From Acanthornis magna (lineage: Eukaryota; Chordata; Aves; Passeriformes; Acanthizidae), in the NCBI GenBank assembly GCA_036785705.1, contig JAWUZG010000001.1, positions 806,001 through 870,000 of the forward strand: a stretch of DNA of 64,000 bases. Direction: 5' to 3'. The notes below the pieces were generated by a model. The model was not told where the DNA came from. It worked only from the letters and a program-made list of their open reading frames with translations, and made no database searches. The position numbers and the translations under genes were made by a program. How positions within the stretch are numbered: the first letter of the stretch is position 1; the number at the start of each line of letters is the position of its first letter. Of this stretch, positions 1-12,992 are shown one piece after another.

Positions 1-11
1 GAGTCACTCAC

Positions 12-197
12 CAAAGCATTGAAATCGTTCGTATTTCCAAACAGCACCCTGCTGTTTACTCTCACACAGAATCCCTGGGAATACTCCATATTTTCTGTCA
101 TAGCCAGGGTCACATGTATAGTACAATTGGGTCTGTGGTGGATACATTCCAGCAGTAACATCAGCAAATTCAGTTGCTGGAAGAGATGGGCATTTTC
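12..197 (-). CDS. IL2RA: IL2RA exon 2, first sushi (CCP) domain; gene runs off the left edge
   Basis: Read on the minus strand, a pyrimidine-rich TTTGCAG acceptor ends at 198 and a consensus GTGAGT donor occupies 11-6. They bound a 186-nt exon in phase 1-1, the class typical of sushi modules. The translation has four cysteines spaced 25, 15 and 15 residues apart (K-C-P-S, Y-T-C-D-P-G-Y, I-L-C-E, F-Q-C-F), with a Trp eight residues before the last Cys. That is a complete CCP/sushi module, the cytokine-binding fold of IL-2 receptor alpha and IL-15 receptor alpha. Location beside RBM17 on the opposite strand matches IL2RA in mammals and birds. Established role: the alpha chain gives high-affinity IL-2 binding on activated and regulatory T cells, together with the beta and common gamma chains. 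The neighbouring paralogue IL15RA is the main alternative, since its first cysteine spacing is also 25. Later exons lie outside the window. Confidence 0.8.
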
Positions 198-2139
198 CTG
201 CAAACAGAAAGCCTGAGAATCAGGATAGTCTGGCATTCTACTTTATGCATCAAAGACTTCCCCATTCTCAATACCAGACATGTCCAGCAGATGAGCAGCA
301 TGAAATACTATCAATATTTTCTTAATGAAGCTGTACACAATCATTTTGGAAAGCAGCTGCCTGCACCAGAGTGCAGCCCTGAGTCTATGGAGTGAGGCAC
401 AATAGACAAAAGTAAACAATTAAAAGTTGCAATCATCACTAAGCAAACATTGGGAATGGGTGTAGACTCTCAGTTTGGTCTGAGGGCATCAAAGAGCAGG
501 TTACTGTGAAATAAGTTTGCAAACCTAAATATAACTTGTCCCAAAACAAGGACGTGAAATGTTGTGTCATCAGCAAATCATATCTAAATATACTACTCAA
601 TCAGTTGGAATGAATTAAGTTAGATCATTTCAGTGCACTTGAAAAGCCTGCTCAAGATGAGCTGGAGACCCAGAAGTTGATAAAGGCATTACTTAATGAT
701 TATTTAAGGCCTAAAGGCTGAGAAATCAAAAGATCAAACAATCTGGTTGCACCAGGGCTGGCACTCTGGATCTTTGGGTGCATGATCTGTGGCCCTTTAT
801 GCTTATGCACAACAGTAACAGCTAGCAGGAGTGAAATTTCTTAATCATCATATCCTCACATTTTCTGCAGCCATAATTAACGCAGCCTTAGCAACCAGCA
901 GGAATGACTGTGAAAGGCCCTTGGGTCCCTGACAGCTGTTCATCGTTTGGTGTCTGCCCTTGACTCCTAAAGTGCCTTCTCCTTGAAAGACAACAGCAAC
1001 TCAACCAGCCTCTCCCAGCCCCAGCCTGCAATGCCCTTTTCTTTCATTTCCTCACTCTGATATTTTCTGCCCTTTTCACTTTACATTGCCTTGCTGCTTG
1101 GTAAAAGTCACAAAGTTTGAAGAAGGGAATGATGAAAAGTATGTGAGTGCAGCTAATCTGCATAAGGGTTGTTTTAATCCCCTTGTATCTTCGTGTTATC
1201 AAAGGATTCGCCTTGTAAAATGCATCAGACTGTGGCTTTGAGAGAAGCGACTGCACCCGAAATAGTTAACCACACAGTTTACCACAGACTGTCAGGGTGA
1301 TTAAAATTAAAGAGTTATCAGATCAGCAGCAAGTTGAGATCATGTACTCTCACTTTCCCTGAAAGCTAAAAGCTTGTTTCCCTCAAGACTTCAAAAGCCT
1401 CTTTGAAGCAGATTGCAGATCTGAATCTCAACACAAGGCACTCAAACCTACAACTCATTAGTCTCTTCTTAAGAAAACCCACAACATTTAACCTACTCAT
1501 CATAAAGGGCAAACATTCTTTTAATTGATGATCAAATGTTGGGTTCTTCTGAGCTAGTACACATCAGACAGGGATTGCTCAGAAATGGTACACTTGGGAG
1601 ACAGCGAACATCCACATTGCAGCTGGATCACACACAGCCTTCCTCGGATCCAGCCTTTGAATTTCATCCACATTGCTCAAATTCCTGTCTTCTCCCATCT
1701 AAATAACTGCAGTATCTTCTTTGGCCTTTACAACCATATTCCTTTCTCTGATCCAAAAAGAATTTTGAAAGATGGATTTCCCGAGTCTCGTTGTGACCTT
1801 GTACCTGCCTCCCTTTGACTTTTACCTGCTTCATTGTCACATCAAATATTTTGCTTCCATTTTCAAGAACCTTCTCCTTAATAGCCATTCATAACCTTTC
1901 AAAACATTGGCTTCTCTTCCCATACTGGAGCTCCTCACCAATGTGTTTGATATCAAAGTCATCAGCTTTTGGGTTTATTGTTGTACCATTCCTCACACTG
2001 GGAGGAGCTGTGTGTGAATATGGATAACGCAAGATACCCATTGCCATTATTGCTCTTAATTGTCTCAAAGTATCTTATCTTTTCAGAGGTGCTTCTCTTC
2101 ATGTGGTTTTTACTCATCTTTCTAAAACTGGTAGGCACC

Positions 2140-2372
2140 CAATATATAACCCACACAGCCTCCTGCCAGGGAGTTGTAAGGAGTGAGAAGGTCCTTCCCG
2201 AGCCTCCTTTTCTCCAGGCTGAGACCCTCCCAGCTCCTGCAGCCTCTCCCCATCAGATTTGTGCTCCAGATCCTTCCCCAGCTCCATTGCCTTGTTCTAG
2301 CATCTCCAACTCTTTCTTGTGCTTCATGCCATGGGACCTCCTGGCACAGTGTAGGAAGGCTGTGCAGAGAGG
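2140..2372 (-). mobile_element. CR1 LINE fragment
   Basis: The minus strand reads like the CR1 3' region: a 'cagcctggagaaaaggaggc' block, then a 'gggaaggac' block. The copy is diverged and has no coding capacity. A 99-codon frame over it is not a gene. Confidence 0.7.
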
Positions 2373-2584
2373 ATGCAGACCAGGTGAGGTCTGGACCATA
2401 TTGACCTCTGGAGAGAATCATGCCTAAAACGTCATTCCGACTTTGTGCCCAAGGAAACTACATGGTTTGCCCCCCCAAAAAATCAACATTCTTGCTGCAT
2501 GAGTGGTAAAAGAGCCAAGGGATGGGAAGAAGCCTGGGAATGGCAGGGTAGATTTACTCCTTCATTAGATTTCTGACTTTTTAC

Positions 2585-2752
2585 TTTTTTAGATGAGATT
2601 AGATTTGGTTTTTTGGTGTTTTGTTTTGGGTTTTTTGGGGTTTGGGTTTTTGTTTGGTTTTTTTTGTTTGTTTGTTTTTTTTTGTTGTTGTTTTGTTTTG
2701 GGGTTTTTTTCTGTTTTGGTGTTTTGTTGGGAATTGGCCAATCAATTTTTTT
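2585..2752. repeat. T/G-rich low-complexity tract
   Basis: About 165 bp consist almost only of T and G in irregular TTTG/GGTTTTTT runs on the plus strand. It produces spurious Phe/Gly/Leu-rich reading frames. It may be a decayed oligo(A)-type tail on the minus strand, or simple sequence expansion. Confidence 0.8.
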
Positions 2753-5700
2753 TTAGTTGGTGTGGTATGCGAATATCAATCTTTTAAAAGACCAGCACAT
2801 CTGGGCATAACCTGCCTCAGAGCCTGGGGTAGCCCAGTTTTGCACAGCCGCATTTTCCCTGGATTCTGCATCCCTCCACAGCTGCTTCAGGATTGCACTC
2901 CTGCTATTATTGGTTGAAAATACTGCCCTCACATTACCTTCGGATCTCTTGAGGTTTTGTTTGCCTCCTGATTTTCCCTCCGCACATATTCTAATTTTCA
3001 TCCCCATGACAAGGTGTTGAGTGCCACTATTTCCTTCTCCTTCTATCCTGACGTCCACTGTTCTCCCTTTCCTTCATTCACAGAATCCATCAGCCCCTAC
3101 CTACCATTCTCACTTCCCACACCCCAAAAGTGTCCTGGGACTCCATTTCTCTGCACTTAAAGGTACTGAATTGACCAAACAGAGAGGGTGGTGTAATTTT
3201 GTTCATGGGCATTTAGCCCTTCTATCAGTTACAGAATTATAAGAACGTGTAGCTCTCCTGAGGCAGATGGGAATTTCTATTTCTCCCCATATTCATGGAT
3301 TTTTGGTGCCTTTCTGGAAATTGTGGAGCTGGTTTCAATCATTATGATGGAATGAATGGAGACAAACCCTTGGAACTAGAAGGAGACTAGTGAATTCAGA
3401 CAATAGACAGCCATGAAACATAAAAATTAAAAAGTAGTTACTGGTTCTGCTGGAGTGCTCCCAAAATTAAGTTTGATAAGTTTTTTGAGACCTGCAAGAG
3501 TTGTCATCTGAGCCAACAGGTAGGTGTGAGCTATGGTATCTGATGCCATTTGAGATGTCTCAGAGCATCTGGGATTTCCCCATGAGCCGTCAGATATCAC
3601 ACAGGAGATTTTAGAGGGAAAGAAACCCAGCAGCTAAATCAGCATCAGTTCTTTCAGGTTTCTTCCCTCACGTTTCCCATTCAAATATGTCACTGACCCA
3701 ACCACAGAACTGATCTTAGTGAGTGTGCTGGCAGTAGCAGACTTCATGAAACCCTCCTGCCTGTTTCTCTTCCACGTCTGAGATGGCAGAGCTGTGTTAG
3801 ATGAGGTATCAGAACAACACCTTTAGTCCGCAAGAAGCGAGTGGGGGAAATTCGTAACAGGTATTTTTAGTGCTAGGTAAAACACAGACAGTGAGTCACG
3901 CCACAATAGCCTAAACTCAGAACTTCCCCTGTCACGTGGCTGTGTGTCACCAATGCTGACACTGTTCTGATGCCAAGTTAAAAGAGCAAGGTGCCAAAAT
4001 AGGATGATTTTCCCCTTACTACAAAGGCAGTAAGATGGGATTGGTAAGAAAATGGATATTCTGAAGATTTAGGTACACGCAGTGGAAGAAACCATGCACT
4101 GCACACACCTGCCTGGTCCAGAGATGAAGAGCACCTCTCCCCAGAGACACCGACAAATCAAACCAGGCCAAAATGAAGATATTTCCCCAGATGTGCCTGA
4201 AGAGCTAAATCAGCCCTGGGGATTTATGTGCTGTGTGAAACTGTGTTCTCTAAATGGTGCAGTCTCGTGAAGATGAAACCGAAACAGGCAAAGCAAAGGA
4301 ATTGATACCGACAACTGGAGTGAAACGGTAATGAACTTTTTCTAACTTCAAAACTTATTCCCGAAGGGTCCTTTAAAAAGCAAGCCTCGGCTCTGCAGGA
4401 TTCTTTCCCCTCCCTTTAATGTCATTTATTGCTTATGTGGATTTTTAAGATGCGAATAGATCACAGATGTGGGGTTGGGATATAGACCTCAACTTTATTG
4501 TCATTTGCCTGTGAGATTATAATTAGCTGTACTTTAGATTATAGAGAGAATATCTTAAAAAATAATTGGAGTAGTAGTGAGTCTGCAGTGTGACAGAAAT
4601 ACAGTGCAGATGAAATGACCAGGCACAAGTTTTAATACAAACAGCAGTGAAGGAGAGATCAGCCTTATGGGGCAGGAGGTGGGTTTGATATTCCCAGCAC
4701 TGGAGAAGAGGAATGTCCTATTCTAAGGATTTGGCAGTTCAGTGCCTGCTGAGTTTGCTGTACCAGAAGCTGTGTCTGCTGGAAAGACAGTGTGAAATAA
4801 ACTGGAGCTGTCAGGATCTTTAGGACCATAGAAAACTGGGTTTGGGAGAAATGCACTTCTTCTCTTGGCTTAATTGTGCTGACCTGCTGCTTGCCATTGA
4901 CCTAGGCAGTAGAATCTAATGCAAAAAAATTCCATATACAGCAAGGCTAGAGTTGGTTGGACAGTGCACTAAGCTTTCTCATGCTAAGCATTATTTAGCC
5001 TCAGGAATGTGCCTTCTTAGCTCCTTCTGGGAGGAGCTGGGCAAACCTCTCTAGAGCATGGCAGACAATTTACCTTCTCCAAAGCAAATCTAGAAATTGC
5101 TTCTTTCTTTTTATCAGCTGCAATGGTGGAAGAACGTTCTTACATGCTCACATTGATAATCAGAGTGGTTTACCTGATGCATTGATGGATCTCACACCTG
5201 CCCTAGCAGGGAGGCTGGGCTGGGGACTTGGACTCAAAATGTGGAATTGGAAGAGGGAACACTAGGAAGGAGGGAGAGGGAGGAAAACTAACCTGAGCAC
5301 AGCGCACTGTGTAGAAGAAGTGAAGATCGGGGAACATTTGTTTTTGTTTCTGGGTGTTTATAACATCCTTGGTTCTGTGGTAAAGCCACAGAGCTCAGGC
5401 TCTCTAAATGCAACCACGGCACTTGGTTTTGTAGCAGAACACAGAGCCAAGTTTTGAGAATATCACATGTGAAAGCCTTGTTTTGCTGTGTGACATTTTT
5501 GCTTAAATAGACAACCTCAGTACCACACATGTCTTTGGTATTTACATCTAAAAGGAAAAAAAAATTCTGAGAACAGAAATTGTCTATTTAAACAGCAGCA
5601 GAGATACAGATTCTTTCCGCTGTCTGGAACTTCCTCTCCCTTGTCTTTTATAGGGCTGAAAGGGCAATAGAGAACATCCTCTCTGAAAATAATTGAATGG

Positions 5701-7485
5701 TCTGACAAGTGTGTGTCCCAGCCTTGGGAAAGCAGACAAAAAGGTCTAGTGGGGAAATTTTGATTTCAAACGTGGCCTAAGGACTCATCTCACCTGACTT
5801 AAGTACTTAGCATGGTCATGGAACTTTTCCCTGGATATCTCAAGAGTGCAATGGAAATTTTCTGCACATAGCAATGATTTTTCTGGCTTTGTCATGCATG
5901 AAATATTTTACCACACGGAGAGGGAATATATATATATTCTTTATGTGAGGGCTCACACTTTACAAATCAAGAACATGAAGAAGAAGCAGCAGATGACAGA
6001 GTGCTGCTCCCCTGGCAGGGCTGAGGAACACGGAGTCAAGTGAGGAAAGTCATGGAAGGACTTTGGAAATGTGACGTTTGGGGAAGCACTGGAGGAGATG
6101 GAGCAAAGACTCAGCGAGACGCATTGTTCCAGGATTCAGGACCACGGTCAGGGAATGGAATCCGCGGATAGAAAATAGGCAGAAGCTGGGCTTTGGAGAT
6201 AGCGTTAATGCAATGGGGAAAACAGGGCAGAGAAAGCTGAACATCGAGGACGTAGGGGCACCAAAATAACAACACTCTGAAGGCAACAGGGAGCAAAGTC
6301 AGAAGCAGAGGCTTTCTAGAAGCAGATGAAGAGTGGATTTTTTTCTGCAATAAAAGGAAAAAGGACATAACATCTCACATCTGATGAGGTGGGAAAACAA
6401 TTCCTCCAGCTGAAGAAGCAGGTACCGCAGGATCTCTGTAATATCTGCTTTTCATCAGTTGGATCACAATTTTGAAACACTTTTTAAACATTTTCTAAAC
6501 CTTTTTTTATTTATTCTAGCTGTAATTGGAGCCCTCTGTTACTGAGGGCCACTGTAGCAGTAAGGTTTATAAAGGTATTTGCTCTCTAGTTGACCTTACA
6601 AGAATCACTTGTCTGTGTTTGACAACTTTAATGTATTCTGCATTGCATTTCAAATCCATGGGAGCCAGCACTAATATGCAAGTATAATGGCAAAGAAATT
6701 CCTCTCATTTAAATGACTGAGATCTGGTACCCATCTTGTGTGAATGAAATTCACTTGAATGAAATTCTTTCTTTTGAGTTTTAATCCTTTCCAGGTTTAA
6801 CTTGCAAATCTGTTCAGTGTATCCCTGTATGATGAACAGCAAGATGGAAAGGTTGTAGGAGCACAGACCTGTTTTTACCTTGCGTTTGACCCTCACTTCA
6901 AGTTTCACCCATGCCTGCAGTTTCTAGGCACTGCTACTGTGCAGAGTAAAGGAGATAAATGTGATGCTTTTCACCAGAAAATCAGCATTTTTCTTCTCTT
7001 TAGCACTAACATGCAGTTTAATTTTTATTAAATGAATGATCATCCCATGCCTTAGTTTCCCCACCTGTGTATCAGAGGACTTTGCCCCCTCAAAGCATTT
7101 TGAGAACTATCAGTGAAACTGTTCTGTAAAACAAAGGATTTTTATTTTCTTTTTCCTCTAATTGTATTTATTCCTGGTAGTGCATTTTGCCAAACAACAT
7201 CTAGGGCGGGATCTATTTACAAACCTGAACTTGCAGTCCTGGGACAAGTTGAAAAGACTGAGGCAAAAAAATTAAAAAAGCACTGTATGTGCTGAGGGCT
7301 GGTTGATTTTTGAGCAGTTTGACCCAGCCTCTCTTCCTTTCCTTTGCTTGTGTCTGTTTCCAGATCTCCTTGTTGATCCCTCTAAGGAATTAAAAACAAA
7401 ACCTTGTGTGTCCCTACAATTAAAAACCCTGGCTTGGTAAAAGGTGGTGTTTCTACCTTAGCATATTTTTTGCAGGGAGAAATTA

Positions 7486-7524
7486 CCTATATATATATGT
7501 ATATATATATATATATATATAAAT
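7486..7524. repeat. AT dinucleotide microsatellite
   Basis: A nearly pure TA/AT repeat of about 38 bp is interrupted once by TATGTAT. Confidence 0.9.
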
Positions 7525-8867
7525 ATTATGTTTAAACTTTGAGAGAGAGATGGAAAATAAGTACAGGAAACTGAGGAAAGAAGAGCTTAGTGATACAGTG
7601 AAGAATGCAATGCTATGCATTTATTCATTCAGTGGTGAATAAAATCACATCAAATAGCATAAAATGCAACTGCTCTGACACCCCTCGATTTTTTTCCAAA
7701 AAACCAGAAAGGTTTCTGCTAAACGAGACCTGCCAGCAGGAAATTTCACAACATGTTCCAGGCACAGTAATACAGAAAGTGTGATCTGGGGGAACTGACT
7801 CATCCCAGAACTGATCCCACTGATACATCTCTGGCTGAACATCTCGCGGTGCTGCTCCTGCACGCAGCACCAAACGCTTCCCGTGGGCTCTGGCACCTCC
7901 TCTGGCAGAGAAAATGCCCCGAGAAGGAGAAGGTGCAGCATTTACTGGCAAAATAACGAGAACAAAATCACCTGGGGCTTCAACATTTGTGAAGGTCCTT
8001 CCTGCATTAATGAGTTTAGTCATTAGCAACACACTGTTCCCTGGAGATGGTCAGCCCTGAGGAAAATTCCCAGCCCTGCTGAAGATGATCCATCAGCAGT
8101 TACAGAAGCAGCATATCTGAGAACCTGCCTTAGGCTGTGTCTGTTCATACCTCAGCCTGGACATCATCATCAGACACAGAAGGAAATATCACATTTATGG
8201 AGCATTGAGAATAGAAGATTTTTTTTCCCCACCTTGGAACAAAGTAGTTTAAATTTAAATACATTAATGCATCACCAGACCATTTTTCAATGCACACACT
8301 TGTCACAATAAATAAGCCAAATCTAAGCAGTGTCACCATTTATAAATGTGTCAAATTATGCTGAATTGGATTAGCTGTCTCCATTCACAGTTTATAGGCA
8401 CTACTGATTGAGAGGCATGGCTGAAAAAATATTTCATATCTATGAAAGTACCCACAGCAAATTGGGATGGTACCTTTTAACTAATAGCATTGCCATCAAT
8501 TTTACCTACAGGGGTACTGGCATTTCAGAATCTATTTTTATGTTTCCTAAAGTTACAAGCAAAATGGAAAAAGCAAATTCAAAGAGCTACTGAAGGCTGC
8601 TTTGATCTGCCCACTGCTCCAATGATGGTTGGAGGATACATATATTAGTCAGACAAAAAATATCCTCTAAAGCTCTGGATTTTCTGCAGTTGACAGTTTG
8701 TGGGCACAAAACCCAATTCCCTCATTTCCTTGGAATAATAAATTCCTTAAGCTCCTTAACATCTTTCCTTTGTTGAAAGGAGTCAGGATGTTGTGAACAC
8801 CCTCTAACAGCCATCAAAAACCCCAAATCATATTTTCCCTCCCCAAAAGACAAAAAGAGTCCTTTAC

Positions 8868-8943
8868 CTGGCTTGTTCCCCTTGATGAATCCGTATAAGA
8901 GCCACATCAAAAACCACTTGAGCTGCATGGGACTTGTACACAT
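8868..8943 (-). CDS. IL2RA: IL2RA exon 1, signal peptide
   Basis: On the minus strand an ATG at 8943-8941 (A at -3) opens MCTSP, followed in frame by a second ATG at 8928-8926. A hydrophobic stretch follows (WFLMWLLYGFI), then KGNKP and one base. The exon ends at 8868 in CAG followed by GTAAAG, a good donor. The donor is in phase 1 and fits the sushi exon at 12-197: the split codon becomes GGA (Gly), followed by K-C-P. The arrangement (short secretory leader, phase-1 intron, Cys soon after) is that of IL2RA, whose human leader contains a similar LLMW core. I prefer the upstream ATG because its Kozak context is better; the downstream one would give a 20-residue leader. The splice is inferred; no transcript has been seen. 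IL15RA remains possible. Confidence 0.72.
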
Positions 8944-9300
8944 CTTCTCTCTGCACCTCTGAGGACGGTGAAGTTTCTCAGAAGGGATGAGCTGTTGCCA
9001 ACCAAGCCAAAGAGCTGGTTACTGCCTGCTGAGGCTGTCTGGGAGCATCACCCACGTGTGCAGCGAGGACTTTGGTCAGCAAATCATCGTTTCGCTGGCT
9101 CCACGGGAAAGAACAAAGGCTGCTTTCTGTTCAGCTATTAGTCTTCTATCCAGGAAACCAAAGTCGATGCTCAGTGTGGCGGAGCATGCCCTCATGTGTA
9201 GGAAGTGGTTTGACACATCAGAGCTGATGGCTCCAGAGCTCTTTCACATTTCACTACAGCTGAGGTCATTTAGAAGGGGGAAGATTTTAATAGGTTTGTG
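8944..9300 (-). promoter_or_regulatory. IL2RA: Likely IL2RA promoter / 5' UTR region
   Basis: This lies directly upstream (minus strand) of the IL2RA signal-peptide exon. It has no obvious TATA box and is not a CpG island. Visible motifs are a palindromic GAS site TTCTCAGAA at 8975-8983, 32 bp from the preferred ATG, a CACGTG E-box at 9053-9058, and an ETS core GGAAGT at 9201-9206. STAT5 and ETS (Elf-1) factors act on the mammalian IL2RA gene. The transcription start is not resolvable here, so the GAS site could lie in the 5' UTR. Confidence 0.4.
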
Positions 9301-12300
9301 TAGGTGCTCAGCCCCAAATCTGTGGCTGGACAGGTATTAGGAGGGACCATGGCCGGGGAATAGATGTCTGGTGTGTGACAAGGGATCTCAGGCACCATCT
9401 GTGGGCGCTACCCTCAAAGAAAAGGTTCCATGGCTTATCCTTTTGGCTTTCCAGAGGTTTTCTGTTAGTGATGATAAAGCCACCCTGCATTTGGTTTTGA
9501 TGTATGTTTGCAGTTTCTCTGAATCACAGCTGAGCTTCTGAAGGATGGAGAGTTTGATTTAAAAACTGAACAAAAAAACCATGAGGGTGAGGCTGGCAGG
9601 TCTGGAAAGTGTTTCCCTTGTCCCTCAGTTGTCTGGGTGTGACATGCTTCAGTGACATTCTTCCAAATGCCAGTGGAAAACTGGAAATTATCAAGGAAGT
9701 ATCAGACTTTATGTAGTTTTTCTTCAGCCATTTCCACAGAAATTACTTCCTGTTAGTAACTAGAGAATTAACTGGGATAGACTATGGAAAAAACAGATTT
9801 AAACCATCTGTGGTATTCTATGATGATTATTACACACTGGACATTTATTTCTCCTTTATAAATCCTCAATGAATTAAATCCTCTTAACAGGCAAGCTAAG
9901 GAACAGATGTGATACATTTTTAAATGCTGCTGTGGCTGCATCCATCAATCTGCTACCTTTCTCCTGATAAAGCTCCCTTTGCTCTTTTCATGAAAGATTT
10001 TCTGCAGCTTTGTGATGCAGGTGACAAATCCTCCTGCAGGGTTTGCCAGCTGCGAGGCTTTGGCCAGGAGATTACTTCCCAAATCCAAATGCAACAGGGC
10101 ATGGAGAACAAGTCAGATTTCTGAAGCAACTGCTGTGGGTAAAATGCTCTGCTCACCCCGGGGCTGCTTCACACTCCACAGGTATTTACTGCCCTTGCTT
10201 TAGTATCAAATGATCTTCCGTATTTAGCAGTTTAATAGGAAAAGCTCATGCTAAAGCCCTCTGAAGGACTTAGAGAGTTTTGCTCCTGAAAAATCTTCCT
10301 GAAAGTCTTACACCCCAATTCTGCACTTTTATCCAAGATGCCTGGAGATATGCAACTACCTGAACCCTGCAGCCATGTGTGCTGGTAAAACATATTTATT
10401 ACATTTCCCAGAAAGAAATCCAATCCTTTTTATCCTTTCCTTACTAAACATGGGTCTGTTCTTTTGAGGTGAAGGGATTTACTTGCCAACATCTGCTTTA
10501 ATTTCTTGCTTGGTCAAACTGTTTAATTCCATATCTGTTTTAATGATGTAGACAGAGATGGGGGACATTTTCTGCAGTCCTCCAGCTCAATCCTTCATGT
10601 AGCCATGCGTTTCCAGGTAGCAAACCTCAGCACAGGTGGGTAACAGCCACTAAAATTTTATTTTAAAAGGTGAGTTTTTATGCAGGAATGAACATGGAAA
10701 GTACAGCCAGTTGTACTGGAAGAAATTGTGACTTCAGGTGGCTCATTGCTACAAACACAGGTTGCGTGAGAGAGACCTGTAACTGAACATTCACACCTTT
10801 TAAAGGTCAGAAAAAACAGTTATGGTTTGTGAGAGGAATTAGCCAGAACAGCTTTGGGAAATAGGTCAGATTGCTGAATGATTCCAGGAAAGAAACAGTG
10901 CTGATTCTGCAAGGAACTGACCCAAAACAGAGCGAGGTAGAGAAGGGAAGAGTCGGAACAGAGAGATCTAGCAAGGGGGAAAGGCATCCAGGCACAGATA
11001 AAAACAGGGGTTTATGAAAAAAACCATAACTAGGTATTGTAATTTAGATGATTAACATTAGATGTTAACAATAGAATTAGGTGTGGCAATAAATGAAGGG
11101 AAGTGCTATGAAAACTCAGTGGATATCTGGGAAGTGATGGAGGGAAATTTTAAAAAAAGGCATCTTGAGAATCAAGGAAGATGTAGGAGGAAAAGAAGGT
11201 GCTGGGATCTCTGTTGATCCTTGACTTTCCTCCACTCATCAGCAGAATTTTGCTGCTCGGTAAGTCCTCTGCTTCAGCAGAAATCTGGGAGGAAAAGAGC
11301 GTGTCATGCAGCTCAGACCAGCACCGATAAGATTATAAAGATTATTTTTATTCGATGTCACAAGACGATAACAAATACAGAAATGGAGTTGCCAGGGAGT
11401 AAACCACAAACCTAACTGCAGCCTTTTTAGGTCTGGGTTTAACAAGGTCCTTGTGAAACCCTGCAAATGCTTTTAAAACTTCTAGTGCACAAACTCATTT
11501 GGTTTGGAGGACAGGCCTTTCCCTAAACTGGTCTCTCAGCCAGTTTGAAGAAAGGACAACACTGTGATCTTCTTGCAGCCCTTCCCAGTTCAAAACAGTT
11601 GTAAACATCCATATAACTCACTGAAATAAGCAAGCTTCGTGTTTTATTCAGCTTTTCTGCTGTGGATCACTCTTACACAAATCCTCTATTCAGGGGAATA
11701 ACATTTCATATGGACCTTCCCAGGGAGGGTGTGGGGGTGGCTCTAACAGCTAATTAAACTCTGTTAATCAGCATATTGCTCATGCATCCTTAAAATTATG
11801 GTAATGGTGGTTGTAAATTCACATTATGCACCCAAAAAGACCCTACCCCACCTCCACAGCAGCTCTGTTGCACAGCAGAGGTTTGGGGAAGCCCAAGTTT
11901 AACCATGTCCTAGAAATTATCACCAGAAAATTTCCATCCAATCTAACTATTTATTAAGGTCAAACTGGTTCTTTTTATTTCCCATAAAAGTGAGACAGAG
12001 CTGACACGAGGTATACAAATTTCACACCTCAAATGGAGCATCTTTGCAAGATCCACAAGGTTCAACTCAAGAGAGAGTTGTATGGTCAATACAATTGTCA
12101 GAGCTGCCCCTTGAGTCAGTGGAGAGTCAATAAGGGCATCTAGAGAGTGATTGACCTCCTCTTCTGGACATCTACAGCCACCAGATGAACCGCTCCTCAC
12201 ATCTTCTCTTCCTCCCTCCCTCCATCTGCAGACAACTCTTAAACCAGCACAACAGGTCCTTTAGGTAGCCCCAGCTGGATGAGACAAATCCATCCTGAAA

Positions 12301-12992
12301 ACCCAGACTGAGTTTGAAAATAGAATTTAAGTCGATTGTTTAGTGACTGAGAACAGTCTTTCCTGTCAAACATCCTGGATATGGTTCATTATGGCTCATA
12401 TTAACAATTCCTATCACTGATGCTGAGTTGTGAGATAAATATTTGAGGATCTTGAAAAACTCTTGGGTAGATTTAGTTTCCATGTAGTGAGTACTGCCAC
12501 AATGTTCTTAAAACACCAATGCCTAGACTGGGCTCCTTAATACTTCCCCTTGCAGACACAGCTGAATAGTACAGATGACTTCCTTCCTATTCTAATTTGC
12601 AATCATCATTCCTGTGGACTGAGAAAAAAAAATTTGAGGAACTGGTAAATGAAGTGTATTATTGCATGAACCTATTTGTTCATTCTCTTCTTTTTATTAC
12701 CAGGAAGTTATAGTGAATAAAGTATATTTAATCCTGTAGTGTTCACAAGTCTTAAGACAGCCTCTGCAGTGAGCTCCTTACTCAAGATACCATCTCTTTG
12801 CTTGATTTCAGTAAGAATTTTCATATTACCTGTGAAGTTATGGAAGTATAACCTAGAAGAATTATGAAGTGAGTACAAAATTTATTGGAAAATCCCTGAA
12901 AAGAAAGTGCCCTTAAAATAGTTCAAAACTGTGTCAAATCGAACGCATATTGAGAGGCACTGATTAACTATCAGAAGAGAAGGATGCACTGA

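Larger units (their letters stand above)
198..8867 (-). other. IL2RA: IL2RA intron 1
   Basis: This 8.7-kb span lies between the signal-peptide and sushi exons. It holds one CR1 fragment near 2.1-2.4 kb, a T/G-rich low-complexity tract at 2.59-2.75 kb and an AT dinucleotide run at 7.49-7.52 kb. I saw no further coding exon. A palindromic STAT-type motif (TTCTGAGAA) occurs at 5565-5573 and a four-base-spaced one (TTCTTAAGAA) at 1466-1475. In mammals intron 1 of IL2RA carries STAT5-bound enhancers, but single motifs of this length are expected by chance in 8.7 kb. Confidence 0.6.
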
